Program-made: the position numbers and the translations under genes | In this document: piece by piece, positions 11,315 to 22,432 of the stretch | Layout: each line of letters opens with the position of its first letter | Position numbering within the stretch: position 1 is the stretch's first letter | DNA from: Ashinkailepas kermadecensis | Lineage: Eukaryota; Arthropoda; Thecostraca; Neolepadidae | Length of the DNA stretch: 64,000 bases | Direction: 5' to 3' | NCBI GenBank assembly: GCA_034440615.1 | Contig: JAOTOM010004949.1 | Coordinates: 495,501 to 559,500, forward strand | Notes under the pieces: model-generated | Told to the model about the DNA's origin: nothing | The model's database searches: none | What the model saw: the letters and a program-made list of their open reading frames with translations, nothing else

Positions 11315-11507
11315 CGATGTAGACGACGTAGATGCCGGACGTGTGAGCGGCATAGTTGAGCGTGCCGAAGGTCACGCCCAGGCCGACGGCCATCAGCAGC
11401 AGGCCGGTCACCAGGAAGGCGGCGCCGCGGCGGCGGCCGTACGAACCCACCGAACTCACCTTGCGACAGCGCGGACAGCGAGACAGCTTTCCGCTCAGCG
11501 CGTTAAA
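11315..11507 (-). CDS. PIP4P: PIP4P exon 4
   Basis: 193 bp; acceptor GTTGACAG before 11,507, donor ATCG|GTGGGT after 11,315, phase 1. It encodes [14 protein letters not shown], then a basic YGRRR stop-transfer patch and a hydrophobic helix, [19 protein letters not shown], followed by the SGIYVVYI loop. It matches the family's first membrane segment. The family's second segment and short tail should be in exon 5, which must lie further left or outside the window. Confidence 0.93.
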
Positions 11508-14500
11508 CTGTCAACAGCGGCGGCGACAGACGTGTCATAAGGTGGGTATGATAACACGGTGGGCAGTGTTCACTGATCAACTAGTTAAACTGTAAACAAT
11601 TTTGCTTCGACTGAATGGTGAATGAACTGAGAGTAAGACACTCGAACCATAGCAAAGAATCATGTTTTTTATCATAAACAATTGAACCTGCTTCTAGTGA
11701 ACCAGGCCAGCATACAGTACTGCAACTTTTGGAAATGCCTCTTATGGGAGTTACTGGAACATTTCATCAACCCACAAACCGGAGCCGTAGCGCATCGTCC
11801 AAATCTGGGAGTTTGACGCGCAACCAGTACCCAGGTCGAGGGATATCGGAAAGATGACACCATGGTACTGTGGCGAAGCAACCACATCACACTTACCGAG
11901 CATATCCTGACATTAACAATAAGACATCCAGAGTTCAAAACCAATCCCGTGTTTGATCCCGAACACGGGATCAAAAACACCCGTCCAGCCTCTGACAGTC
12001 CAAAACGGGCGGCCACACCAGGCCAGGGTTAAAATAATGGTTTTTCGTTAGGTGTGAGAGGTCGAAACGAGCACAGTAGGATGTCGAAATTTGCCATGGA
12101 ATTAGTGTCATTTAAAATGCTTTTGATGCCTTCAGACTCAAATTTGAGCCAATGGTGGTATACTTAATGGCGGTATACTTGGCCAATACTTATGATGGTA
12201 TCTTTATCATTTGTTTTGAGATTCATAATTTAAGAAGAGCTATAGTCGGGATAGGGAGAATAACAACTATGCAATAAACTGGTATTGCATGCCATATCAC
12301 ATTATAGGTAATCCCTTTACCTGAAATTGCAGTGCGAAATGTTCGTGTATCATCATTCCTGATCGAGAGCATGCACATGCTACTTATAAATGAGATACTG
12401 TCAGAAAGGAGACATGAAGACCTCATAAGCATGTATCAAGGAGCAGGATGTTGATACTTCTTGGAGAAGGATGTCGATTGAGTGTTCAGAAAGTGGTATA
12501 TTCCATCCTATTTCACGAATAATTTATCACTGCACCACGCCCACCATCAAGTGGCGAGATGATCTCCCTGGCTGGCGATGGCACGTGGCTCGCCCTGAGG
12601 TATGGCCGTCCATGGCCGGCCGGGACCCACCAGGAAGGTGGGTGAGACAGTAGGCGCACACGATGAGCCCCCCCTAAGAAGGTGTCACCGTCCGTGATCG
12701 GCCGGGACCCACCAGGAAGGTGGGTGAGACAGTAGGCGCACACGATGAGCCCCTGGCTCGCTCTGCGGTGTGACCGTCCGTGACCCACCAGGAAGGTGCC
12801 GCGACAGTAGGCGCACACGATGAGCCCCCCCCCCCCTCCCCCCTAAGAAGGTGTGACCGTCCGTGATCGGCCGGGACCCACCAGGAAGGTGCCGCGACAG
12901 TAGGCGCACACGATGAGCCCCCTGGCTCGCCCTGAGAGGTGTGACCGTCCGTGATCGGCCGGGACCCACCAGGAAGGTGCCGCGACAGTAGGCGCACACG
13001 ATGAGCCCCTGGCTCGCTCTGAGGTGTGACCGTCCGGGACCCACCAGGAAGGTGCCGCGACAGTAGGCGCACACGATGAGCCCCTGGCTCGCTCTGAGGT
13101 GTGACCGTCCGTGATCGGCCGGGACCCACCAGGAAGGTGCCGCGACAGTAGGCGCACACGATGAGCCCCTTGGCTCGCCCTGAGAGGTGTGACCGTCCGT
13201 GACCGTCCGTGACCCACCAGGAAGGTGCCGCGACAGTAGGCGCACACGACGAGCCCCTTGGCTCGCCCTGAGAGGTGTGACCGTCCGTGACCGTCCGTGA
13301 CCCACCAGGAAGGTGCCGCGACAGTAGGCGCACACGATGAGCCCCTGGCTCGCTCTGAGGTGTGACCGTCCGTGACCCACCAGGAAGGTGCCGCGACAGT
13401 AGGCGCACACGATGAGCCTCCTGGCTCGCCCTGAGAGGTGTGACCGTCCGTGACCCACCAGGAAGGTGCCGCGACAGTAGGCGCACACGATGCGGCACAT
13501 GCCGGGCACCATAGGCTCGCTGGCAGGCGCCACCAGCGACGGCAGGTTGATGACACGCTTGCAGTTCGGCCGCGGACAGGCGATGCGCTGGCTGGTGGCG
13601 CGGCAGATCAGCAGACAGTTGCACGGACAGCGCACGTACTTCTTGCCGGGAGGCGCCGTCCTGACAGGCTGCCAACACGACGCGCGTTGCCAACGTTACC
13701 GACCGACCGCGTCACGGCCGCCGTTCACATCGCGACATGTACGAATGCACGTGAGCACGCTCAGTGCGCGCACAATGCTGCACACTGCTACGTCGCTAAA
13801 AACTGGCCGATACCGGTCGGCTACATTGGTGGCTCAGGAAAAATTAACTGGAGCGGGTTCTAACTTGAACGTTAACATTTACCTTAACTTTCTTCCTTGG
13901 TTGGTTATTTAGGCTTAGGGACGCATCGACTGCGTTGGTCATACAGAGCCCATAACTTTCTTCCTTAACAAAATTAACTGGAGCAACGTGCGTTCAGCTG
14001 GCAAATGTGGCGCGCTTTACACGTACACTACATTTATATAGCAGGAGTGCTACAGTCGGCTACAATTCAGTTTTAAGGACAATTTCCAAGAGCCCAGAGA
14101 AACAATCACCCTTGACTTGCTTGCTTGATGGGCTGTTAAACAGCCCATCGAGCAAGTACGTAATAAACTGTCGCGCTACAGGGGGCTGGCGCAACCAATC
14201 AAAATTTCCAAAACATTGGCTAACGCTTTCGGTTTGGACTCGGCACCGCCCGTGGGTGCGCCGTTTCTAGCAACACCTCCAGCAATACGGAGGTGTTGCC
14301 GGCATTGTGACACCGGCCATACAGAGGTGTTGCCGGCACTGTAACACCGGCTGTACAGAGGTGGTGCCGGCACTGTGACACCGGCCATACAGAGGTGGTG
14401 CCGGCACTGTAACACCGGCTATACAGAGGTGTTGCCGGCACTGTGACACCGGCTATACAGAGGTGTTGCCGGCACTGTAACACCGGCTATACAGAGGTGT

Positions 14501-17500
14501 TGCCGGCACTGTAACACCGGCTGTACAGAGGTGGTGCCGGCACTGTGACACCGGCTGTACAGAGGTGTTGCCGGCACTGTGACACCGGCTATACAGAGGT
14601 GTTGCCGGCACTGTGACACCGGCTATACAGAGGTGTTGCCGGCACTGTAACACCGGCTATACAGAGGTGTTGCCGGCACTGTAACACCGGCTGTACAGAG
14701 GTGGTGCCGGCACTGTGACACCGGCTGTACAGAGGTGTTGCCGGCACTGTGACACCGGCTATACAGAGGTGGTGCCGGCACTGTAACACCGGCTATACAG
14801 AGGTGTTGCCGGCACTGTGACACCGGCTATACAGAGGTGTTGCCGGCACTGTAACACCGGCCATACAGAGGTGTTGCCGGCATTGTGACACCGGCTGTCC
14901 AGAGGTGTTGCCGGCACTGTGACACCGGCTGTACAGAGGTGTTGCCGGCACTGTAACACCGGCTGTACAGAGGTGTTGCCGGCACTCTGACACCGGCTGT
15001 ACAGAGGTGTTGCCGGCACTGTAACACCGGCTATACAGAGGTGTTGCCGGCACAGTGGCACCGGCTATACAAGTGTTGCCGGCACTGTAACACCGGCTAT
15101 ACAGAGGTGTTGCCGGCACTGTAACACCGGCTATACAGAGGTGTTGCCGGCACTGTGACACCGGCTGTACAAAGGTGTTGCCGGCACTGTGACACCGGCT
15201 GTACAGAGGTGTTGCCGGCACTGTGACACCGGCTATACAAGTGTTGCCGGCACTGTAACACCGGCTATACAGGTGTTGCCGGCACTGTAACACCGGCTAT
15301 ACAAGTGTTGCCGGCACTGTGACACCGGCTATACAGAGGTGTTGCCGGCACTGTAACACCGGCCATACAGAGGTGTTGCCGGCACTGTGACACCGGCTAT
15401 ACAAGTGTTGCCGGCACTGTAACACCGGCTATACAGAGGTGTTGCCGGCACTGTAACACCGGCTATACAGAGGTGTTGCCGGCACTGTGACACCGGCTGT
15501 ACAGAGGTGTTGCCGGCACTGTAACACCGGCTATACAGAGGTGTTGCCGGCACAGTGGCACCGGCTATACAGAGGTGTTGCCGGCACTGTGACACCGGCT
15601 GTACAGAGGTGTTGCCGGCACTGTGACACCGGCCATACAGAGGTGTTGCCGGCACTGTAACACCGGCTGTACAGAGGTGTTGCCGGCACTGTGACACCGG
15701 CTGTACAGAGGTGTTGCCGGCACTGTGACTCCGGCTGTACAGAGGTGTTGCCGGCACTGTGACACCGGCTGTACAGAGGTGTTGCCGGCACTGTAACACC
15801 GGCTATACAGAGGTGTTGCCGGCACTGTGACACCGGCTATACAGAGGTGTTGCCGGCACTGTGACACCGGCTGTACAGAGGTGTTGCCGGCACTGTGACT
15901 CCGGCTGTACAGAGGTGTTGCCGGCACTGTGACACCGGCTGTACAGAGGTGTTGCCGGCACTGTGGCACCCGCTATACAGAGGTGTTGCCGGCACTGTAA
16001 CACCGGCTGTACAGAGGTGTTGCCGGCACTGTGACTCCGGCTATACAGAGGTGTTGCCGGCACTGTGACACGTGTCGTGACGGTACGGACGGCCTCTCAC
16101 CGTCGCCTCGTGACACTGGTGACACTTGACGACGTGCTGCTCCATGCGAGTGGTGAGGTCCAGTTTGGTCTTGCAGATGCGGCAGGCGACCGTCAGTGTG
16201 CCGTCGGCGGCGCGAACGGCCGGCGCGTGGTCCACGGGACGCGGCCCCACCTGCACCTCATCTGCAACACGCAGCCGTACATCACCGGCATATCATCGGT
16301 ACACCACCGGCACACCACTGGTTCACTGCGAGTACACCGTCAGTACACCACCAGTACACCGCCAGTACACCAGCGGTACACTACCAGCACACTCTCGGTA
16401 CACTACCAGTACACCGCCAGTACACCATCGGTACACTGCCAGTACACCGTCAGTACACCGTCAGTACACCGTCAGTACACCGTCAGTACACCGTCAGTAC
16501 ACCGCCAGTACACCGTCAGTACACCGTCAGTACACCGCCAGTACACCGCCAGTACACCACCGACACAGCACCAGTATATCGGCAGCAGATCGCCGGTACA
16601 CCAGGAACGCTACGATAAGACAGTACACGTATGGCACGTCTAGGGAATGTTTTGCGCTCAGTTTTTGTGCTAAGTTGCGGACATCCGTGATATCTGGATG
16701 TAATGCTGCTCCCAGTTGCTTTTAAACATCAAGCAATGTCTTTCAAGACTGGGAATTGAACCGTGACCGCTGGTACACACAGCCTTCATTGCTGAGACCC
16801 TTGATCACTACCCAGTGTGTAAAGCACATGTCGGCATTTAGAACGAGCCCGGGGCTAAGACCACACATATCGTATTGGTGAGCTGTACTAAAATACATAC
16901 TTATTGGCAAGAGGTACATCTTTTTTCGCTTATCTGGTCAGATCGCTGTATCACAAGCACACCATAACCACTAAGCGATACCACCACACATCAAAACACC
17001 ACATCCTTCGAAAACAATTTTCCGAGCATAGTAGCATTTCCGCATCTTAGTGCATTTTGTTTTGTGTGGTAAATTGTCATTGTGTTACGATATATCTTTG
17101 GTAAAAGTTCACGTGTCCTGACCGTACCCTCAGTTGCACTGTTATCCTAGGCATATTTAGCATCTCTGAAAAAAAAACAAATTATATCTTAACCCTCGCC
17201 GGGTCGGCCGACAAATCCATCTTAGCCGGGCAGGGGCCCCTTGAAAGTCCTCCCTCTAACTTCCGATTTACATACGCTAGGACGAAATGCAGAACACCGT
17301 TTGAAAGCTCTGATCACGGAGAGCCCGAAGCATACCTTATGTTTGCATTTTGACTGATAATGAGGTCACCAGACGTATTAGGTTAATACAAGGACCATGA
17401 CTTAAGTCCCTGGAAATGATAAAAAGATAATACTTATGTACTTTCGACAATGCTTTACAAGAATGAACATAGATGAATGTATTTAGGTTGAGCATAGTGA

Positions 17501-20500
17501 AAAAGTGCCAAGACAGGATGGGTCAGGTCAGGTCAGAATCAAGCTTGGAAACCAGCTATGCATGCATGTCACTAACATGCTCCAGCTATGCATGTTAGCG
17601 ACAGAGGGAAAATGTAATTCGCAAACCAATATAGACTAGAGCTCATACAACATCTTATTTCTCCGTTTTTGACCATGCTGAGGTCACTAAGGATCATAAT
17701 GACGTTGCGGAGAGTTGTATTGAGCATTGTTGAATTAAATACGATTATGAAAAGTGACCAAATGCTCATATTAAGTTTAAAAAAATCACAAATTGGTCTA
17801 ATATATTTCGGGCATGGCCCTCCTTCGGAGACAGAGTATACACACATACATTTTACGCACAGCATGTGTAGCACATGCTTTATGTATCAGGCCGGCTGCC
17901 TTTTGTCAATATTGGTAGACAGCCTGATACATAAAGCATGTGCTACAAATCCTGTACATAAAATGTCTCTGTGTATATACTCTGTCTCCGAAGAAGGGCC
18001 ATGCTCGAAATATATCAGACCAACTTGTGATTCTATTTGATTTAATGAGCATTTGGTTACTTTATATAATTGTCTTTAATTAAGGAGCATAATAGGCGAG
18101 CCTAGTGACATGATCGTTACCCTCGAGAATGGCCTGGGGAATACTAATATATGTCGGGGTCAACAGAACCATTCAATAAAAATATTTGCATCTAATTAAC
18201 GTCCGAAAATTATAAGGTCAGGTCAGGTCACTCCATATGGTCAGGCCAAGTAAGTTTAAGCTTGAACACGTCCGGAATAAAATTGAGTTCCAAGAATAAT
18301 TGATATGGTACTGAAATATCTTTGTAGACTGATCAGCTTTTGACATAAAGACCTAGCCTCAGGTCACGCTGGGACAATGCACAAATTGATAAACCGATCT
18401 CTTTAGTCTTCGCCTAAGTGTTCACTGCTTGAGAAGTAATTATAAAGAAAGGTCAAATCAGGCCAACTTTCACGAGGTCAAGTCATCTCAGGTCATTTGA
18501 TTGTCTTTCAATGTTATGTCACACAACTTGAGCGGCGCTGAAACGAAATTCAGGTATCATTTGGCGAGGAACAGCAACATTATGCATACAAGAGCATGAT
18601 GTGGACTAAACATAGGTGACCTGACCTTATGTCACTGACCTTTGACACGTAATTAACCAAGAATACGTATTCCATGTTCATTATCATCTTCGACTAGGCA
18701 AATTACCCCAAATTGAACTTTCCGCCACTCAATACGGTAAACATACGCGGAAATTGACCACAGGTCAATAACCTTGACATAATTTAACATTTCCAGGTAA
18801 GCACTCAACATTTAACAACAGTGAAACATTAACAGTTAACATTTCCATCACATTTGTTCGTCCTGACGAAAGGACAGTATGCTCTGAGTGTGGTGCCTAT
18901 ATGTTGCAACTGCTCCGATCGTCAGCACTTGGAATATTTGGGAGCATCACTCCCTTTGACCCGTTCCATCCAGACGACCTTCGATGACCTTCCTGACGAC
19001 CCGGACTTGAATTAAAAAAAAAATGGAAAAGAGATGTATAACAAGCTACTGACAATTTGGTGTCTCTACGTCTACTAATTCGAGCGCTATTGAAGAAAAA
19101 CCTGAAGAGGCTCTTGAGAGCCAACCACCCGGACCGGCGAGCGCTAAAAAAACTTCGTTCTTTTAAATTAGCAAATGGGCGGCGGTAGTCGCAAAATCTT
19201 GGCGAAAGCGGCCCCAAATTTCGCGTTGAATCTGTCGGCTGATACTGAATGGCCACGTTGCCGTCAGGGGTGTGAATGGTGAAGAACAGGACGTTCGAGA
19301 CAGATTATTATACATCTTACTTTCGAATTTTCCGACTTTCCTAGTCATTCTTTCGTACATCATGTCGCAAACGATCGGTGGCAGTGATACCACCCACTAC
19401 TAAGAGGAGGCAATTTTATGGAATGCCATTTTGTGCGTTGTTCTGGACGCCGTGGTTTGTATTTTGATACTGGCGCTACGTTGTGCGAGTGGTGGTGAAC
19501 GTAGAGAGCAAAGCGTGTCTGATTATTCTATCTATAGACACCCTGGGAAAACGTTGGCAAGAGGGAGGAACAAGGTGCATCAACACCATAATTGTGATGA
19601 TTCCCAAATATTGATAAAAGACATGTTTAGCACGAATCATAGCGCACAAGACGCACAAGGTGTCCATTTCACCAAGTCATTTACATTATTAACTTATATT
19701 GTTCATAGATACAAAAACGCCATGTTTAATATTCGGGTGCTGATTCTTAGACGAGCATGGTGGCGAACGGACAACTATTGTTCCGGATGCCAATAGCAGA
19801 TTCCAAATAATTGTATTCGAATTTTCGGAGGTATAACGGCAGCCACACCGCCTTACCTCCAGCAAATTTGTATTGTGCATTATATACTACAAAACGTGAA
19901 AGAAAGAAAAAAAACATTTCAAAATGTTTCGTTATAAACTGATCTACCGAAACTATCTGGAAAAGGAAATTTACAGATTTTTGACAAAAACAGAGCTTTT
20001 AAAATGACACGCAATGACGGCTTGTAGTTACAAGTCTGAAACGTGAAGAGATGATTTCTACAGTATAATACAAGCACTTCAGTTTTGTTTTTTGCTTCAG
20101 CATTTATTGGCGTACTTGATAGCAAAATCGAAGCATGATGATAATTTCCCAAGCTGTGATACCAGTGACATGCCTCCCTGCTGGGAGTCCCCCGGACTGC
20201 AGTACCAGGAACGTACCCGCCTGCTGGAAGTCCCCCAGACTGCAGTACCAGCGACGTACCTGCCTCCCTACTGGGAGTCCCCCAGGACTGCAGTACCAGG
20301 GGCGTACCTGCATCCCTGCTGGGAGTCCCCCAGACTGCAGTACCAGTAACGTACCTCCCTGCTGGGAATACACCAGACTGCAGTACCGGTGACGTACCTC
20401 CCTGCTGGGAGTCCCCCAGACTGCAGTAGCGGTGACGTGCCTCCCTGCTGGGAGTCCCCCAGACTGCAGTACCAGCGACGTACATCCCTGCTGGAAGTCC

Positions 20501-20988
20501 CCCGGACTGCAGTACCGGTGACGTACCTCCCTGCTGGGAATCCGACAGACTGCAGTACCGGTGACGTACCTCCCTGCTGAGAGTCCCCTCAGACTGCAGT
20601 AGCGGTGACGTACCTCCCTGCTGGGAGTCGCCCAGACTGCAGTAGCGGTGACGTACCTCCCTGCTGGGAATCCGACAGACTGCAGTACCGGTGACGTACC
20701 TCCCTGTTGGGAGTCCCCTCAGACTGCAGTAGCGGTGACGTACCTCCCTGCTGGGAATCCGACAGACTGCAGTACCGGTGACGTACCTCCCTGCTGGGAG
20801 TCCCCTCAGACTGCAGTAGCGGTGACGTACCTCCCTGCTGGGAGTCGCCCAGACTGCAGTAGCGGTGACGTACCTCCTTGCTGGGAGTCCCCCAGACTGC
20901 AGTACTCGGAAGTGTTGCCCGGCTCTGCGTCGGCCGCCTGTGTCTGGCGCGCCACAGCCAGCAGAGGCTCGCGTTCGCCCTCCGACAT
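11315..20988 (-). CDS. PIP4P: PIP4P/TMEM55 orthologue (four exons, 3' end missing)
   Basis: Spliced minus-strand gene with exons 20,988-20,874, 16,261-16,101, 13,668-13,459 and 11,507-11,315. Phases agree at every junction (1, 0, 0; last donor phase 1), giving 226 residues. Order: a short Ser/Glu-rich N-terminus; Cys pairs ACRIC and KCHQC; the block CPCNCLLIC; a CX5R motif (CRATSQR, residues 114-120); CPRPNC, CAYC and CPRC pairs; then a membrane helix at about 192-214. This is the TMEM55 family plan (about 260 residues in vertebrates). The family was named as phosphatidylinositol-4,5-bisphosphate 4-phosphatases of late endosomes and lysosomes. TMEM55B also recruits JIP4 for lysosome positioning, and the phosphatase activity has been questioned. 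The last exon (second helix, cytosolic tail) was not found. Introns 1-3 all contain large tandem arrays. Confidence 0.95.
11516..12589. other. PIP4P intron 3, unique part
   Basis: Intron sequence between the 5'-splice-site array and exon 4. A perfect inverted repeat, CCCGTGTT...AACACGGG, lies near 11,946-11,970. A plus-strand stretch at 11,690-12,010 is largely open with one stop and might be an old transposon fragment, but I cannot name it. Confidence 0.5.
12590..13490 (-). repeat. Minisatellite made of exon 3 end plus donor
   Basis: Tandem array of 75-93-bp units starting inside PIP4P exon 3. Each unit holds the last 33-34 nt of the exon, the donor CTG|GTGGGT and about 40 nt of intron. Donor positions are 13,459 (the genuine one), 13,381, 13,306, 13,218, 13,130, 13,045, 12,970, 12,882, 12,789, 12,713 and 12,631. 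The two leftmost units replace part of the exon copy (CGCGGC to CTCACCC). The array is open in three minus-strand frames. Confidence 0.95.
13459..13668 (-). CDS. PIP4P: PIP4P exon 3
   Basis: 210 bp, exactly 70 codons, phase 0 at both ends; acceptor TTGGCAG before 13,668, donor TTCCTG|GTGGGT after 13,459. It encodes [18 protein letters not shown], the CX5R motif CRATSQR and the [11 protein letters not shown] segment. A nearer acceptor 8 nt inside was rejected because it breaks the phase with exon 2. The last 33 nt and the donor are copied at least ten more times in the following intron. Confidence 0.95.
13897..13953 (-). mobile_element. Solo SINE tail module
   Basis: A 57-bp module starting TTGGTTGGTTATTT and ending CATACAGAGCCCA. 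It is homologous to the 3' tail of the family A SINE and is flanked by an 11-bp direct repeat, AACTTTCTTCC, at 13,886-13,896 and 13,954-13,964. It is therefore a severely 5'-truncated retroposed copy inside PIP4P intron 2. Confidence 0.75.
14117..14155. repeat. Short inverted repeat
   Basis: Near-perfect palindrome: CTTGATGGGCTGT and its complement ACAGCCCATCGAG around a 3-4-bp loop, in PIP4P intron 2 close to the 34-bp array. It could form a stable hairpin. Confidence 0.85.
14283..16064. repeat. 34-bp minisatellite, about 52 copies
   Basis: A 1.78-kb array of a 34-bp unit (CAGAGGTGTTGCCGGCACTG plus TAACACCGGCTATA). It begins about 36 nt downstream of the PIP4P exon 2 donor and fills most of intron 2. 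Variation is confined to a few positions (TAA/TGA, TAT/TGT/CAT, GTT/GGT), with occasional 31-bp units lacking GAG. Each unit contains GCCGG...CCGGC, so short stems can form. Unlike the arrays in introns 1 and 3, the unit shows no exon-derived donor. Confidence 0.97.
16101..16261 (-). CDS. PIP4P: PIP4P exon 2
   Basis: 161 bp. The acceptor GTTGCAG precedes 16,261 and the donor GACG|GTGAGA follows 16,101. It encodes residues 39-92, including ACRIC and [15 protein letters not shown], the first two Cys pairs of the family's metal-binding-type domain. The upstream acceptor is chosen over a second CAG 11 nt further in because only it keeps phase 1 with exon 1. Confidence 0.94.
16300..16590 (-). repeat. 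11-bp array with branch-point-like units
   Basis: Lies immediately upstream of the 3' splice site of PIP4P exon 2. On the minus strand the unit is GGTGTACTGAC. The heptamer TACTGAC, close to the branch-point consensus, occurs at least eight times, with TACTGGC variants between. The array ends about 40 nt before the acceptor at 16,262-16,263. Confidence 0.93.
16600..17675. other. PIP4P intron 1, unique part
   Basis: AT-rich intron sequence. There is an (AGGTC)n run near 17,517-17,535. I see no exon or transposon protein. Confidence 0.5.
17676..18115. repeat. Foldback (long hairpin) element
   Basis: Two inverted arms of about 200-220 bp (about 17,676-17,892 and 17,922-18,115) meet across a loop of under 30 bp. 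Landmarks: CATGCTTTATGTATCAGGC on the left against its complement at 17,922-17,940, and CTCCTTCGGAGACAGAGTAT against ATACTCTGTCTCCGAAG. The arms have diverged modestly. The intronic transcript of PIP4P would contain this hairpin. It looks like a MITE or foldback transposon; no protein is encoded. Confidence 0.88.
18116..20160. other. PIP4P intron 1, unique part with AGGTCA-rich stretch
   Basis: Many AGGTCA/TGACCT half-sites are scattered from 18,210 to 18,780, including overlapping AGGTCAGGTCAGGTCA near 18,214-18,230. A 36-codon open stretch near 19,060-19,170 (plus strand, Glu/Pro-rich) has no splice support. Nothing else is recognised. Confidence 0.45.
20161..20905 (-). repeat. Minisatellite made of exon 1 end plus donor
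   Basis: Seventeen units of 43-45 bp. On the minus strand each unit is the last 31 nt of PIP4P exon 1 (TACTGCAGTCTGGGGGACTC onward) followed by the donor GGGAG|GTACGT and CACCGC. The unit at 20,874-20,905 is the real exon end. Eleven units keep the exact donor GAG|GTACGT; divergence rises toward 20,168, away from the exon. Confidence 0.95.
20874..20988 (-). CDS. PIP4P: PIP4P exon 1
   Basis: 115 bp of coding sequence from the ATG at 20,988 ([15 protein letters not shown], matching the ERxPLL start typical of the family) to the donor CAAGGAG|GTACGT. It ends in phase 1, matching exon 2. The last 31 nt of this exon plus the donor are the founder of the array that fills the start of intron 1. The acidic dileucine-like EREPLL could act in endosomal sorting; that is inference from the motif. 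Confidence 0.9.
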
Positions 20989-21344
20989 ACTGCTTTCTCA
21001 GGCCTCTTCTTCGGACGTCCAACTGCCGGCACCCCCGCCTCTCTGTCTGTGGAACATTCTGCATGACCATGCTAATCTCCATGGTACGCCGCCAGCAAGA
21101 CATCTTGTTGGGCGGCCACAAGCAGCGCTACCTGAACGATTCAACGTGGGCTTTGTGTGATGCTGCTCACAACTCATGTGATGCTGATCGGTGGTACCAG
21201 TCGACATCGCATGTGTGATGCGATGTGGTGGCACCGGCTCGGTGCCACCAAACTACTAACGAGCACGGCTCTAGTACATGAGCAAATCGAAATGGATCGA
21301 GACCAAGACCAGGACCGAGACCGAGACCGAGGGAAAGAGGCACA
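20989..21344 (-). promoter_or_regulatory. Probable PIP4P 5' UTR/promoter region
   Basis: The only non-repetitive sequence between the PIP4P start codon and the GA/GATA microsatellite. It shows no TATA box. A purine-rich leader (GAAGAAGAGGCCTGAGAAAG) precedes the ATG. Assignment is positional; a non-coding first exon further upstream is possible. Confidence 0.35.

Positions 21345-22432
<1,088 letters not shown>

Noticed and set aside
14283..16064. CRISPR-like regular repeat
   Set aside because: There are no unique spacers; units are contiguous 34-bp copies in an animal intron.
19919..21121. 400-codon minus-strand reading frame across the intron 1 array and exon 1
   Set aside because: Its length comes from stop-free repeat units; the family-like start at 20,988 lies in a different frame, and splicing at 20,874 gives phase agreement with exon 2.
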